A program made the translations under genes and the position numbers. From assembly GCA_035235625.1 (NCBI GenBank), contig CP141142.1, positions 14,290,995 to 14,354,994 of the forward strand: a DNA stretch of 64,000 nucleotides. The letters are read 5' to 3'. This document shows positions 44,713-57,124 of this stretch, piece after piece; position 1 is the first letter of the stretch, and every line of letters begins with the position of its first letter. Under the pieces are notes generated by a model that saw only the letters and a program-made list of their open reading frames with translations, did no database searches and was not told the DNA's origin. The DNA comes from Saururus chinensis. Lineage: Eukaryota; Streptophyta; Magnoliopsida; Piperales; Saururaceae.

Positions 44713-47700
44713 ATGAAGAGTGTGTCCTATGTTTAACCATGTTCAATATTGGTTAAACAACATATATCACACTGATTCCCAAACTAGAAGAGTGTGTCCT
44801 AAGAATTATCTTTCCAAGCTTATGTAAAAAAAGAAGGAGAAGAAGCACACTACCCTCGTTACCCCTAAATTGCCCTACCAAGTTTATGTAAAGAAGATAA
44901 AGAGAGTGTAGGTGAAGAAGATTGATCTTCAAGCTTTGAATGATCATTTAAGAAGAGTAAGGAATAACACCTTAGATTACCTTAGTATAGGTTGATAAGA
45001 AAAGTTAAGGAGCTTGTCATCTCTAAGTGAAGACAGTTTGATTTTTTTGTCCATAGTTTAATTCTTTTGATCTTTTGGACACACATGTTTTCAGTTTTAT
45101 TGCATTTTACATTATTTTTCCATGTCTTTCATTCATAGGTTTGAATTTAAAAAAATAGAATATGATAAAAAATACAAAAAAAATCAGTGTAGCCTTTTCT
45201 TGTTTTTGCAATTGGATATGATTTTATTTTTGATTAGTTCAGCTCTAAAGACATATTAGAATTAATTATTTTTTAAGTTGAAAAGCAACATAATTAGAGA
45301 TAAAACATACCGTAATGAACAGAAGGATACACCAAGGAGAGTGATGATCAATTTGATTTTCTTTTGCTTGATGTTGCAATTCTCTATTTTTAAATTTTTA
45401 CGCATTAAGTTGAGACTCAAGTCACTTTATGTACAAATATCAAGAGAGAATTTTTAAACATAAGTTAAGTTCACTTAGGCATTTGGATTCTAGTGGAATC
45501 TTAATGATTAAATTAGAAGACTTTTTGTTGGATTTCAATTTTGAATTTGAAAAAGAGAAGAAAATTTTATGTAATGTGATTCAAGTTTGTAAGTTTATTT
45601 ACTTTAATACTTTTAGTTAATGGAATTGTCCTCGTAAAGAAGATGGGGAAGGACTACTAAGTTAGGTCTGCCTAGGCTAGTGTGAAACTCCCATCCGCTT
45701 GACATCTAAGAAAATTAAATTAAAAATATATATATATATATATATATGATGCAAGTTGAGAGGATTCACAAAAAGCTAAGCCATAGAAAAATTATTTAAT
45801 GAAAAATATCATAACTAAGAAAAATGGGCAAAATTTTATGAGCTTTACTTTTTTTTATTTATTTTCTGCAGAACATATAGATGATTGTAGCTAAAGAGAG
45901 TTAAAAAATGAGAACTTACCCTTTACTATGGTATGAACAAAATTGTCTTAGTTTTATTAAGAGTGATTTTGAGAGATTCAAGATTGAAAGACACAAGAGT
46001 TAAAAACATTGGTGGGTCTTCATAATTTAATAAAAGAGGATTAATGTATCAAAAATAAAAAAAAGAAATTAACAATCACATACTAATGGAATTGACTAAT
46101 TTAAGGTAGAGTATTAATGGAAATAATTTACAGATACACATAAATTAAAAGGAAATTCATTACAAAATCATCTAAAGGAACTCAACTATGATTATTTTCA
46201 TTATTTGATTTTAATGTTAGTTCTGTTGGTCAAAAAATGTATTTTGATGGGAAGTATCTTGAGACATTTTAAAGAATTTAATGGAATTTTTCAAATTTCT
46301 TATTTTTGGAAAATCAAAATTTTGGATTTTCTCAAGATTGATTGCTCTGATCCCCCAGAGAGATCGACTGCTGGTCGGGTTTTCACAACAAAGCACTATT
46401 TGAATTTGGATGAAGCTCATTTCACCCTCATTTCACTCCAAACTCTTCCAAAGAATAGCAAAGTGAGATTAGAGGCCATCTAGCTTGGATTTGAATAGAA
46501 AAATGCCAAATTTCAACGTAGAGCTCTCGATTTTCTTCATGGACAAGGTATGTACCAAAATGAAAATTTGATTTTTAGTGATTTTTCAACTGATTTTAAT
46601 GATCTTTAATAGATAGGATTGTTAGGAAGAGATTGATCTATGTTTTTCCAAAGTTTCATGCGATTTGCTAAGTCAAATTGTGAGATTTTAGGTAATACCC
46701 AATTTGGTTTCAAGATTTTACTTCAAATTGGGGCTTCTTCAAATTTGGACATTTCTAATCACAATTAGCAGTAGATTTAGTTATGATTGTTCTAATCATT
46801 GCTATCTAAATTGTGTCAAAATTTGAAGTCAATTGGCACAAGAAAATTCAGGATTTTATTTAATTCTAAAAATTTAATTTATAATGTGCATTTGAATTCT
46901 ATGACTTTATTACTGTTTATTTATTTGTACCTAGTAATGCTTAGCCCTAGGAATGTCTCTTTCCAATGAATTTAGATGGGGAGAGCAAAGAAGCAAAAAG
47001 TCAATAGTGAGTCTAGATCAAGGGATCCAAGGGCTTTGTCTAGCGGGACAGAGAGAGTTTGACCTATCAAGTCTGAATGTAGCTTGGTTCACATTCCCCT
47101 AGAATCTGCTACTGATTGGATAGAGGCACGAATATACTAGATGGATTATTCAAGGACCATTTCCACATTTGGTTAGTTAGTTTATCCACGTCTAGTCAAA
47201 CAATGGTACTCATCTCTCATATTGGATACTGATGATGCATTGGTTGGAGTGGCAGGCATCATACATGTGAGAGTTTCACCTCAGATCATTGTAGAGGTGC
47301 TTAGATGTGAGAGGAGATCACACACTTATTCATATTTGGATGGATTTGAGTTTCCTACAGATAGTGAGTTGACTGGGACATTGATGGGTCTTTTCAAAGG
47401 TAGAGAGCTGGATGTGTCATTGCTCACTAACTCAATAGAGCTGGATGTGTCATTGCTCACTAACTCAATGACTGTTGATTTCCTCTTTTTTCATGTCATA
47501 GCACAGTATGACATCTAGAGTGCTAAGAAGGAGAGGGTTGATCACACAATGGCCATGATTCTATACCTCCTTGCACAATCGGAGCTTAAGCTTGATCTTC
47601 CATCGATCATATTTGGTTGAATGGTGACATTTTTGCATGGACATAAGCATGAGATGCTGAGATACCCATATATCTTGTGAAGTCCTTTGTACAAAATGAA

Positions 47701-47786
47701 AGTCAATGCACTATGTCAAGAGTCATAATTTTATTTTTACTTTCAACTACATAGTGTTTTGACAAGAAATAACCAAAGGGGGAGAT
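44713..47786 (+). mobile_element. Internal region of the plus-strand family S element
   Basis: Lies before the plus-strand 3' LTR and shares its sequence in reverse with 38698-41513. It carries a decayed coding segment at 46976-47518 and a polypurine tract AAAGGGGGAGA (47775-47785). With 36659-37510 as the 5' LTR it would form one plus-strand element into which the minus copy inserted. Confidence 0.6.
46976..47518 (+). pseudogene. Decayed ORF resembling plant-transposon/env-like proteins
   Basis: From the ATG at 46976 one frame reads a basic start ('MGRAKKQKVNSESRSRD') and, after three in-frame stops, an open stretch from 47222: 'VGVAGIIHVRVSPQIIVEVL', then 'SYLDGFEFPTDSELTGTLMG'. This 'V(R)G..v.f.p..I...L' pattern is typical of the uncharacterised plant-transposon protein domain found as an extra ORF in several plant LTR elements. 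A 33 bp in-frame direct repeat duplicates 'ELDVSLLTNSI' (47407-47472). Function is unknown; the copy is dead. Confidence 0.4.
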
Positions 47787-49140
47787 TGTTATAACATAAT
47801 GTGTCATATGTTAGGTTAATTAAAAAATTTATTCGTTAAAATTATGCGAGAAACCTTTAGTATGTAATTAGTCTTAAAATTTGATAAGATGTAGTTGTGG
47901 TTGAGTTAAGTTTGGAATTGATAAAGACTTAAAAAATAAGAGCAAACATGTTCTTATAGATCAAAACTAAAGACTAAAGGAACTTGATGAGTTAAAAGGT
48001 TTATTTAGTTCAGATTCTCATACCAAAATCACTTGAATAAGTTTCAAAAGTTATAGCAGAGGTTTCAAAAGGTTTTAAAGTAAAAAAGATAAATTATCTG
48101 TGTACAATACCATCGATCAATCACTAGAAAAGCATATTGATTGAATATAAATCGCTCATGAACAGTTGCATAGGATTAAAGAATCAGTCATTGCCCTTAA
48201 AAACGATCGATGAGCGCCTAAATCAGTCCTTTGTAAAACGAAGTGAAGAGTTTGTCGATCAATCGTTAAAGGAGCTGTGTGTTAAGAAATCAGTGAATGA
48301 TCAATCACTATTTCAAATGATAGATCACTAGTAGTTTTAGTTGCCCTAAAAAAACCATTTCAGATTAGATTTCTTTCCTTTTTAAAGTCAAAGTGCTGAT
48401 TTATTTTGGAGACCTGTGTAAAGGATAAGAAGCAATTGAATTGAAGAGAGGAAAACTTAGAAAATACTAAAGAAGGAGACTCCTTTTTACATTGTTTTAC
48501 TTGTGAATTCACAAAGGAGTTTGAAGACATTATCAAAGGTGAATTTATACTACTGCACAACTTGGAAGAGAACATTTAACACATAAATTTCAGAGATAGG
48601 AGTCAGCAAAGTTCTTTAAAGGAGTTCAAGAATCTTAAGAGGTAATTCAACTAGCAAGGAAGGAGCTCTTATTTTAGTTGCTAGAAGAAGAAGATAGAGA
48701 TCAAAACACAAATAGGGAAAGCTTCAATTATTAAGAGGAGGAAGAGTTAAAGGCCAATAGTATCAAAAGGAGAAGATTAATCAAAAGGAGTTTGTATCAA
48801 GTCTTAAGGATGGTTGGTTGTTATGAGTTTTGTAAGTTCTATATCATTCTAGTGCATTGATTTAGGCTCTAGATTAAGGTTGTCATGAGTTTTTTCACCT
48901 GAGTATGGGTTTTTCACTATAAATTATTGTGTGATTATGTGGTTTTCATGTGTGGTTTGATAATTGATTGACCATGAATGACACTTAATGATTAGTTTGT
49001 TTATTCCTCTTTAAAAATAAAATTTTGTGCATAGAGGCTAGAACTCTTAATTTTTACTTATCAAAATATTAGTTTTAAGAGTAATCTAGTGATTCACTAG
49101 TCTCTTCTAGACAAATATTAAACTCTAACTAACCCAAGCT
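47787..49140 (+). repeat. 3' LTR of the plus-strand family S element
   Basis: Begins TGTTATAACATAATGTG right after the polypurine tract. Homologous to 36659-37510 (same orientation) and, reversed, to the two LTRs of the minus element. The right limit is set where homology to another LTR (49141-49664) begins. Confidence 0.7.
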
Positions 49141-49664
49141 ATCATTACTACAAAATATGTGTAACAATGGTGAGGAAGAGGGTTGCAAAATAACTCAAAC
49201 TGCCCATGCAATACATCTAGGAAACATACAATCCAACCCATACAAAGTGTTTCTCTCCCTCTTAAACTCTCCCAAAAAAGACATTCCACCCCAAGCAAAT
49301 AATAAGGTACTCTAGACTCCTAGTCCCACTAGAAGGCTTCATGCAACTGCCCCAAGGAGTCCAAGTCTAGTAGGAGTCTGCCTCTCCATCTCCTACTTGC
49401 AGTAGCAGTCTCGCATGTTTTTTTGGATTGAATGCAACCTTCATAGGACTCCGGCCCTATGTAGTGTCTCCTAGCCCGTCACCTAGTCCTATTCAAACTA
49501 GGACTTTGCCAACATGATCTGCCAATATTCTGATGTGGCTGTCCACTTGTGGACTTGCCTTAGATGCACTTGGGCATGCCTTGGCTATCAGTTTGTCAAG
49601 GCTAAGGGGTTGCCCAGCCCTAATGTCTAGGAGAGGGTTTGAGGGGAGTAACCCTTTAATAACA
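49141..49664 (-). repeat. Minus-strand LTR of a chromovirus-like family (copy 1)
   Basis: Reverse of 61819-62345. Shared words (minus sense) include 'CTAGACAYTAGGGCTRGGCA', 'GCATGYCCAAGTGCA', 'GACTCCTACYA', 'ACTTGGACTCCTTGGGG' and 'CACATATATTTTGTAGTRAT'-type text at the end. The plus-strand homologue follows a chromodomain, so this is an LTR rather than a gene. The minus-sense start TGTTATTAAAGG at 49664 is a best guess. Confidence 0.7.
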
Positions 49665-51119
49665 CAGTGCCTACGTTCCATGTAATAAAAAAATAAAGAC
49701 CTTTGCAAGCTAGTTTTTTAATTTGTGTTGCAATTTTAGTTTTTTCTTGGCAAAACTCAACCATCACAGTATAGGCTTTTCCTGTAGATAAATATGTTTC
49801 TTAAACAAGGATGCCAAGAGATGATTTCTATAATGAAAAGTTAGAAAACTTTGTGGCCTGAAAATTGCTTGCCCCATAATTTCTCCATGCATGGTGTAAG
49901 TAAACCCCAAGATTTAGGAAAACCACATGTTGTGAGTCGTGTGGCATAACTGCATGTAAATGAATGATTTACTAAAATTGACCTATGCTCAAGAGAAATA
50001 ACAAAAATATGTGTAGGATTACTGAATTTGCCAAAATAAACCAGCACACATATGAGCCTACCCATGCATGCGTGAAAATGACCCAAGCTACTCCTTATTC
50101 ATAAAGAAAGAAAATTATGAACTCCCTCCTCATGCATGTCTATCTCCCTCCCAGACAATGCTACTATCACACGAATCTCTTGCCATCTACATCTCAAGCT
50201 TGCCCCAACCTAACTTGTGCTTGGACCATATTGAAATTCCACCCACCTTAGGGGAAAGAGAAGAGTTGTTGGTGACATTATCCAACTTGACACTAAAAAA
50301 GGAAGAAGCATCATTTACTATTGCTGCTCCACTATGCTGCCTCTTCTACTACAACTCAAAGGCGTAGCCCCCACCATTCTACCTCTTTCGATGCAACTCC
50401 AAGGTGTGGCAGCCATAGTTTCCCCTCTTTTGCTACATCTTCAATGCCCAGAGATGACAGTTACCCTTATTCAATTACATGTCCAAGGAGTGGCCAAAGC
50501 CCATGACAGATGCTAGGGCACCAAACTGGCTCATTCTTCTCATCAATACTCTGGGTTCCAGAATTTCATCTAAAATTGAAGAAAGTATGCTTAATAATTG
50601 TTCCTTTTTACATTGATAGATAACAAGTGTATGTATTTCATTGTTGTCGGAATACCAGATTGCAATAATGAACTATCAAATTACTAAAGTTAAGTAGCAA
50701 ACTATCAAACTACCAAAGTGATCTAGCAAACTACAAACTGAACTACCAAACTAAAAACACAAAAATGATTGCATTATCTGATGTAAATGTAATGTTATTT
50801 GTATAGTAAGAATGACGAAGGGAAAGGGTGCATCTAGTTTTTCTTCTCACCTCTAGGTGAAGTCTAATTATCACTTCCTAGAGGTGATGCAGTAGCATTA
50901 TTCTATCGATCCCAAATAGAAGAGGTTGTTCCAGTAGAGCTAGTTTGGGAAACTCCTCAAACAAGAGATTGGGAGGACTATGTTTGCTGCTTGAGCACTG
51001 AAGTTCCTAATTCGAAGGCAAAAAGGGGACTTTTTCATCCATGTCACAAAAACTTTCTCTATGAAGATGATTCCAAAGACGTTTTGCATGGTGACTAGGT
51101 TGAGGGTCTTTGATACTAT
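49665..51119. other. No gene or recognisable element seen
   Basis: Several frames of 60-100 codons at 50068-50520 overlap each other in different frames and show no domain. A short inverted pair CACCTCTAGGTGA / TCCTAGAGGTGA lies at 50851-50889. Confidence 0.5.
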
Positions 51120-51318
51120 TGTAATACCTCATTTTTTAATTACATTTAACATGAGGCAATATTTATAATTTTCCAAACTAATTGAGTGGATAAAGCTTGA
51201 AGAAATGAGCATCATGAATTAAAGAACGGGAGAACAAAGGTTAGGAGTGAAAGTTATGACTTTTAGAAGCATGCCATATGGGTCGGCCCTTCGTGAAAAG
51301 TGTGAGATAACATACCCA
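51120..51318 (+). repeat. LTR fragment joined to a truncated RT
   Basis: Begins TGTAATACCTC. 'GAGTGAAAGTTATGAC', 'AGCATGCCATATGGG' and 'GTGAGATAACATACCC' are diverged forms of words found, reversed, in 57925-57650 ('GCGAAAGTTACGAC', 'AGCATGCCACATGGG', 'ATGAGATAACCTACCC'). It is the first ~200 bp of a related LTR in plus orientation, abutting the minus-strand RT at 51319. Confidence 0.55.
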
Positions 51319-51660
51319 TAATATGTCATCTACAAAAATAATGACAAACCAATCTAAATAAGGTATGAAGACTGTTCATTAAGTTCGTAAAAGATGCTGG
51401 TGAATTCGTAAGACCAAAAGGTGTAACCATCAACTCATAATGCCCATAATGTGTCCTAAAAGTTATCTTAGACACAACATCAAGTAAAATATGCAGTTGA
51501 TAGTAGCCCAACCTCAAATCAATATTAGAGAACACTTGAGTTTGTTGCAATTGATCAAACAAATCGACAATACATAGCAAATGATACTTGCTATTGATGG
51601 TTAACTGATTCAACATCCAGTAATCAACGCAAAGCCTAAGGGAATCATCCTTCTTCCTGA
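51319..51660 (-). pseudogene. Truncated Gypsy reverse transcriptase
   Basis: Minus-strand frames read 'LCVDYWMLNQLTINSKYHL', 'VFSNIDLRLGYYQLHI', 'TFRTHYGHYELMVTPFGLTN' and, one frame over, 'LDWFVIIFVDDIL' with an intact catalytic FVDD. 'WVCYLTLF' after it is already LTR sequence. About half of the RT palm and everything downstream is gone. Confidence 0.88.
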
Positions 51661-51699
51661 CGAAGAGAATTCATGCACCCTAAGGAGAACCACTAAGCC

Positions 51700-52698
51700 T
51701 TATGTATCCCCTATCTATCAAGTCTTGTAGCTGAGCTTTAAGCTCTTTCAATTCACATAGAGTCATGCGGTAAGGAGCTTTAGAAATAAGAATAGTGCCT
51801 AGAGGAAGATCAATATTGAACTAAATCTCCCTCTCATAAGGCAATTGCAACAAGTCATCCAGAAAGACATTTGCATACTTTGACACCACATGAACTGACT
51901 CAATAGGACTGAGATAATCATAAGAAAAGCCATGCATGTGCTATTGATCGACTTTCTTACCGTAGAAGACATCATGTCTATGCTCGAAATCATATCAAAA
52001 TCAATCATAAGAAAAATAATTAAATCAACAAACAACTCATGCCCTTCAACCATGAAGGAAACCTTCTTTAGATATTCATTGATTCGAAGAAAAGGCGAAG
52101 GGGTAGACACGCAAAAAATTTGACAATAACTTTGTCTCAACATCAAGCTCACGAGCAAAAAAAGATGAAATAAAAGAATGTGAAGATCTAGTATCAAACA
52201 ACGCCTTAATGTAGTGAGAGTCAATTTCAAGCATACCTTCCACCACTGCTAAAACATTAGCCACCTCATGAGCTAAAATAACAAAGACTTTCCCTAAGTT
52301 GGCCAACTTCTTTTATTGCCATCCATGCTGCCCTCTCTTTTGCTTTCTTTGTTGCCCTCCTTGCTGCCTTGGGCCTTGATTTTGTGGATCCAGGTGGTGC
52401 CTAGGGACATGACCCTAAATATTTTGAGGACACTCACTCTTGTAGTGTCATTTCTACCCACATAAGTAGCAAGAGATGTTGGCATGATTATCATGGCAAT
52501 GAGGCTACACATTATTCTTATTGTTTTTGTCAAAGTTGTCTCCTTTATGCTTCTGATTATACTATTCCTGAGATTCATCCTACCTAGAAAGTAGGCTGTC
52601 CCTTCCTCTTGAGGTACTCCTCATAGTCCATCTCCACCACAATAGTAGTCTTTAGGACTTCCGCTAAAGTTCTATGCCTAATGGGAACAACCCTGCCT
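51700..52698 (-). pseudogene. Gypsy gag C-terminus, zinc knuckle and protease
   Basis: Reading leftward from the insertion: 'RVVPIRHRTLAEVLKTTIVV' and 'EMDYEEYLKRKGQ' (gag, ~52695-52600), a knuckle remnant with 'ATYVGRND'-like text near 52465 where the Cys positions are degraded, then protease 'KALFDTRSSHSFISSFFA' (~52210-52150), with active-site DTG changed to DTR. Several stops and shifts. Confidence 0.75.
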
Positions 52699-53333
52699 CT
52701 TATTGTTGTAGCTTGGTATGTTTTAGAAGCATATAAAATTTCTTTTCACAAAAATATCAGAGTTTACCTAGGCTCGCAACAGAAGCCACTTGCCTTATGC
52801 GATAATATAATAATAGTTTCCTAGGAACCACGGTCTGTGTACAAACAAACAAGAGAAAAATAATAAGGAGAGTTCTAACTCATTTCAGGTGCGGTTAAAA
52901 TTCTTGAAATCACATTGATAAAACTCGAATTAGGCCCTTCTAGCCGTACACTAAGCTTCGTTGAGTTTTGCAAAGTCTGGGGGGTGGTGAGTATTTTAAA
53001 ATAATCAGTAGGGGAGTTTATACGATCAAACATGAAAGAACACATGGCAATTTCACAAGACATCTATGTAACACTCGAGATTTTTCATCACATTTTCCTT
53101 AAAATTCACAAATTTTTTTTGCAATATAATGGCTGTAAATTAGGAAAATGACAAATATAAAACATGTGAAATCAGTTCAAAATTTAAAACATCACACATC
53201 AATTATTTTCCCATCCAAATTTTTACTCATTTGATTAAACATCATACGGCCAAACCAAACATCATCAGGCACTACTAAAAAACAAATGTACCAATAAATT
53301 GCTATGATCATAGACTTTAAATACAAATTTCTC

Positions 53334-53600
53334 CCAGGCATCCCTGAGTACAACTACCATAACAGTCCACATACTCAATCCACATATGAAGCTTACTAAC
53401 AAACACGTTAGCCATCACTAGCACATACTCAATCAACATACGAAGCTTACCAACAAACACACTAGCCATCACTAGCACATACTCAATCAACATACAAAGC
53501 TTACCAACAAACATCTAGCCATCACTAGCACATACTTAACCCACATACAAAGCTTAACAACACATAGTCAATCAACATACTTCAAACATACATACAACCC
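53334..53600. repeat. 54 bp minisatellite, about four to five units, in family A LTR
   Basis: The word (C/T)GAAGCTTAC / AAAGCTTA(C/A) recurs at 53388, 53442, 53496 and 53549 (steps 54, 54 and 53). Units contain 'AGCCATCACTAGCACATACT' and 'CAATC(A/C)ACAT'. Units decay toward both ends. Confidence 0.88.
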
Positions 53601-55178
53601 ACATGCATGTCATATGCATTTCAACATGGCATAATATATCCTCTTACATCATGTAAATGGATCATGATTTAGCATCCAAAGCATTGAATCATACAATCCT
53701 AGCATGTTGCTACTCATTCAAAGTATGCTATCATGAAATTATGAGTTCAAAGCTCCCCTACCTCGCAATCACGATGTTTGATGACAAACACACAACAGTG
53801 GCGGCGTCGGCAGTGGAGTTGCGGCCAAAAGCATTGCCAAGTTGAAAGAACTGTTGTCCCAAGGATTTTAGGAAGTGCCAGAAACAATCACAGCCAAACG
53901 GGGGGTCAGAAGTCAATGCAGCAAAATTCGCGACCAACGACGGCACACTAGGGCGCCCGAGAGAAAGGTCAAGCAAACATAAGTGGCGGTGCCACCAGTT
54001 GTCAAGGGTGTACTTACTGAAGGTCGGCCAACAACTAAGAAGTACTCAGCCAATAGCACGACATCGAAATTGGCCGCGAACATCACCCAACGGCGTCGCT
54101 TCTGCGTCAACTAGGGCCTACATAAGGGTGGAGGGCATGGGGCGATGATCGAGGACGAAGGAGAGGTGGTGGAGGACTCCGATGTCAACTCCATTTAGTG
54201 GCAGAGCCAACCGACAGTCAGGCAACACAAATATGGCGCCTAAACCCAAAAGCACATGCATGTCCACATGTACACGTGGCCAAAAAGGATGACTCTAGGG
54301 GGAGATGGGTCGGACGGTAGCGACCTAAGGCCCACAAAAGGGCAACTGAGCTATGGCCAGGAGGTGGTGGTTGATCGAAGCGGTGACATCGCTGATTGCC
54401 ACCCACAACCAACACATTTGGTGCGGGCAGCTGTGCATCTCGCATAGTATAGGGAAAAGGCAAGCGGCCCATTCCAAGCGGAGGTGTAATTGGCCAAGTG
54501 GGGCTAGCCCTCATTATCGCTGAGCCTGGGTAGAGCCCACGATGGCCAAATGGCACATGGCTCGCTGATGGCAATGATCCGAGATGCGCCTAAAGCGTCT
54601 AATCAGGCATAACAAGACAATAGGGGCGAAGCGGGGTCGGAATCAACAACCCCTTACCGACACTCGGTTGAGGTAGGCTGCAAGGAGTCTGTCTAGTGAC
54701 CGGACAATTACCAGAAACACCGGCGTCAAAAACATATGCTCCGGACAATGAGATGAAAATATGAATAAAAGCCGACGAAAGTACTGATAGCTCATAGCGA
54801 AGCGAAAAAAGTATGGCGGCAACTCTAGCTAGTGCCTATTGTTTCCTAGTGGCCAAACAAACATAAGTCTAGTTGAGAATGGCTACAAATGACATCAAAA
54901 TCGTACCCCCATAGCTCAAAAATGAGAATAAGAGGGGAGAAAAACCTAAGAAAAGTCTAGTACCTTGTAGAGGAGCAAAGAGGGCATTGGCGACGGTCAT
55001 AGCCGGTACCTACGGACTTGTGGCAATGAGGCAAAGAGGATCCCGACAAGAATCGGCGAAATCCGACTACAGAGGAGGGAGAATGGAGCCACCGGAAATG
55101 GGCTCGGATTTTTGCATCTTATTGGATGTGAAATTTTTCTGGCGATTGTAAGTTTTTGGAATCTGGTTGATGAGTCCA

Positions 55179-55189
55179 AAAACTTATAT
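55179..55189 (-). promoter_or_regulatory. Possible TATA box of the family A LTR
   Basis: Minus-sense GATTATATAAG, about 250 bp into the LTR-like block, followed by a GC-richer presumed leader. Confidence 0.4.
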
Positions 55190-56805
55190 AATCTTTTTTT
55201 TCCACTTATATCCCATCATGCGTTAACCTCCTATTTATGCGTTATATGTCCAAAACTCTCGCTGAAAGTGCGCAGCGAGGCCCGCAGCCTACTACTAAGC
55301 CCCATACCAGACTCTATGGGTATAAATATAGGGTAAATGCTCAAATACGAATACATTAAAGTGTCACATCTTCCCACCGAAAATGACTAGAAAAATAGCA
55401 ACAATATCACATAAAATCGTAAAAAAATCAGGGACATTACAATATCATATATGATACGTTTCATGGAAACAAGGTATGCCTCTCACCCAAAACCACCCCT
55501 AGAGCTTCTTCCTACGTATCGAAGATGCTACTAGGGTTTGCAAGCTCTCACGACTTGCTACAAATGTCCCAGACATATATATTAATGGGAATTTGCTGCA
55601 TGTACTAAGTAGCAACCTCTTACTCCTCCATAGATCATCTCTAAACATTTCATGCTTGTGGATAGAAGAGTCACGCATGCTCATGGGGTGTCAGGATCTA
55701 GAGAGTAGAGAGTCTTCCCATAATACTCTCTACCCTAGCACACATAGCCTTGATAGGTGCCCTTCGTGAGTGGCTAATCAAGGGTCTTGCCCTTCATTTG
55801 GGGCTCACTAAACTAAAATAGGTTCCATGCATCCGATTCTTAACCGGATTAATTATGCCCTTAACTAGTCAACGAAGCTTTATTGGGATGCCCAACAATA
55901 GCTCCAGACAACCAAAACACTCTTGAGTCCCAGACTCAATCAAAATATCCTAGAGTTCTCAGACTCCAAAAAGGGTTGTTTTCTTTTAAAACACTATATC
56001 CCAATGTTTATCCTTTTGAAAACCCTAGCTCTGCCTCTACCAGACATATGAGTGTCACTATCAATGACTACAAAGCAAGGTTGGTTGCTCATTCCAATAA
56101 GATAGTTACCCCATCTTTGTCTTGCTTTAGTGACTCAATCACCATGCTTATATGTCTTTTCAAAAATAATCTTGAGAATCCTCCTTTCAACAAGGACGAG
56201 TCCTCTAAAACCATCTTTTAAAAATACTGTATTCATTTGCAATGAAAACAGTGGCAAAGCAGGTTTGTCTCTACTTTACACGCTCCAAGGTGTATAATTT
56301 ATATCAAAATCCATGAATAATCATTCAATTAAACTATCATATATGAGGCAATCGTAAAATATGCAATATATAAAACATATCCGCTTCTAGTGGCAAATCA
56401 TTCGACTAATCAAATATACATAATAACATACGCTATATAAATCATATTCTATCTCAATGATTAACCATTCGACAAATCTAATATATATGAAGAAATCATA
56501 AATCATAACTTGAAAGTAATCTCTAACGCATAGCATGCGAGACTCATATAAATAATAAGTTCAAAACACAACCAAAGTTTATAATCATGCGTTAAGAAAG
56601 GATAAAAGCCCTACCTCTCTCTCCACACGAGTTCAAAACCGATAAACCGGACACCACAAAATTGGATGTCCACTTTTGGGGTTCTGGAGGTCTCTAACTA
56701 GGAAAATAACCCTGCCACGATGTCTGACACACTCGATTTAGGTAAGAAAGTCTCTTGGATGGAAGAAAATGGACTCAGATCAACTACAGAAACTCTCTTT
56801 CCGTG

Positions 56806-57124
56806 CCCTTAGGCTATGGACAAAATATCCCCTTAGCCCGGAACATTTTTCTCGTTTTATGCCCGTAGGCTACAAATAGAACCTCCCCATAGCCCAGGAT
56901 ACTTTTCTCACAACATGCCCGTAGGCGACAGACAGAATCTCCCTTTACCTAGAGACACTTTACCCTTCTCACGTCCATAGGTAGTGGGTAGAACATCCCC
57001 TTGCTCGGAGACACTTTACCCTTCCCACACCCGTAGGCAGCAGACAGAACCTCTGCCTACCCAGAGACACTTAACCCTTCCCATGCCCGTAGGTGGCGGA
57101 TAGAACCTCTCCTTACCCTGGGAT
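56806..57124. repeat. 56 bp minisatellite, nearly six units, in family B LTR
   Basis: CCCGTAGG or a close variant recurs at 56806, 56862, 56918, 56974, 57030 and 57086, an exact 56 bp step. Units contain 'AGACAGAACCT', 'GAGACACTTTACCCTTC' and variants. Neighbouring units share changes, showing stepwise amplification. Confidence 0.95.

Larger units (their letters stand above)
53067..55441 (-). repeat. LTR-like block nested in the family B LTR (family A)
   Basis: In minus sense it starts TGTAATGTCCC, has a TATA region GATTATATAAG (55189-55179), a transcript-like GC-richer part (54000-55170) and ends GAGTGTTACA. It fits one LTR of ~2.4 kb. The flanks ATCTA and ATATC do not match, so this is not a clean single insertion or the ends are mis-set. 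It carries a 54 bp minisatellite (53334-53600). Minus frames at 53758-54574 show no known domain. Confidence 0.5.

Noticed and set aside
50068..50520. Cluster of overlapping open frames
   Set aside because: Three frames overlap in different phases without any recognisable motif, which is typical of chance open frames.
53758..54574. GC-richer minus frames as a host gene
   Set aside because: The frames overlap each other, show no domain, and lie within an LTR-like block downstream of its TATA region.
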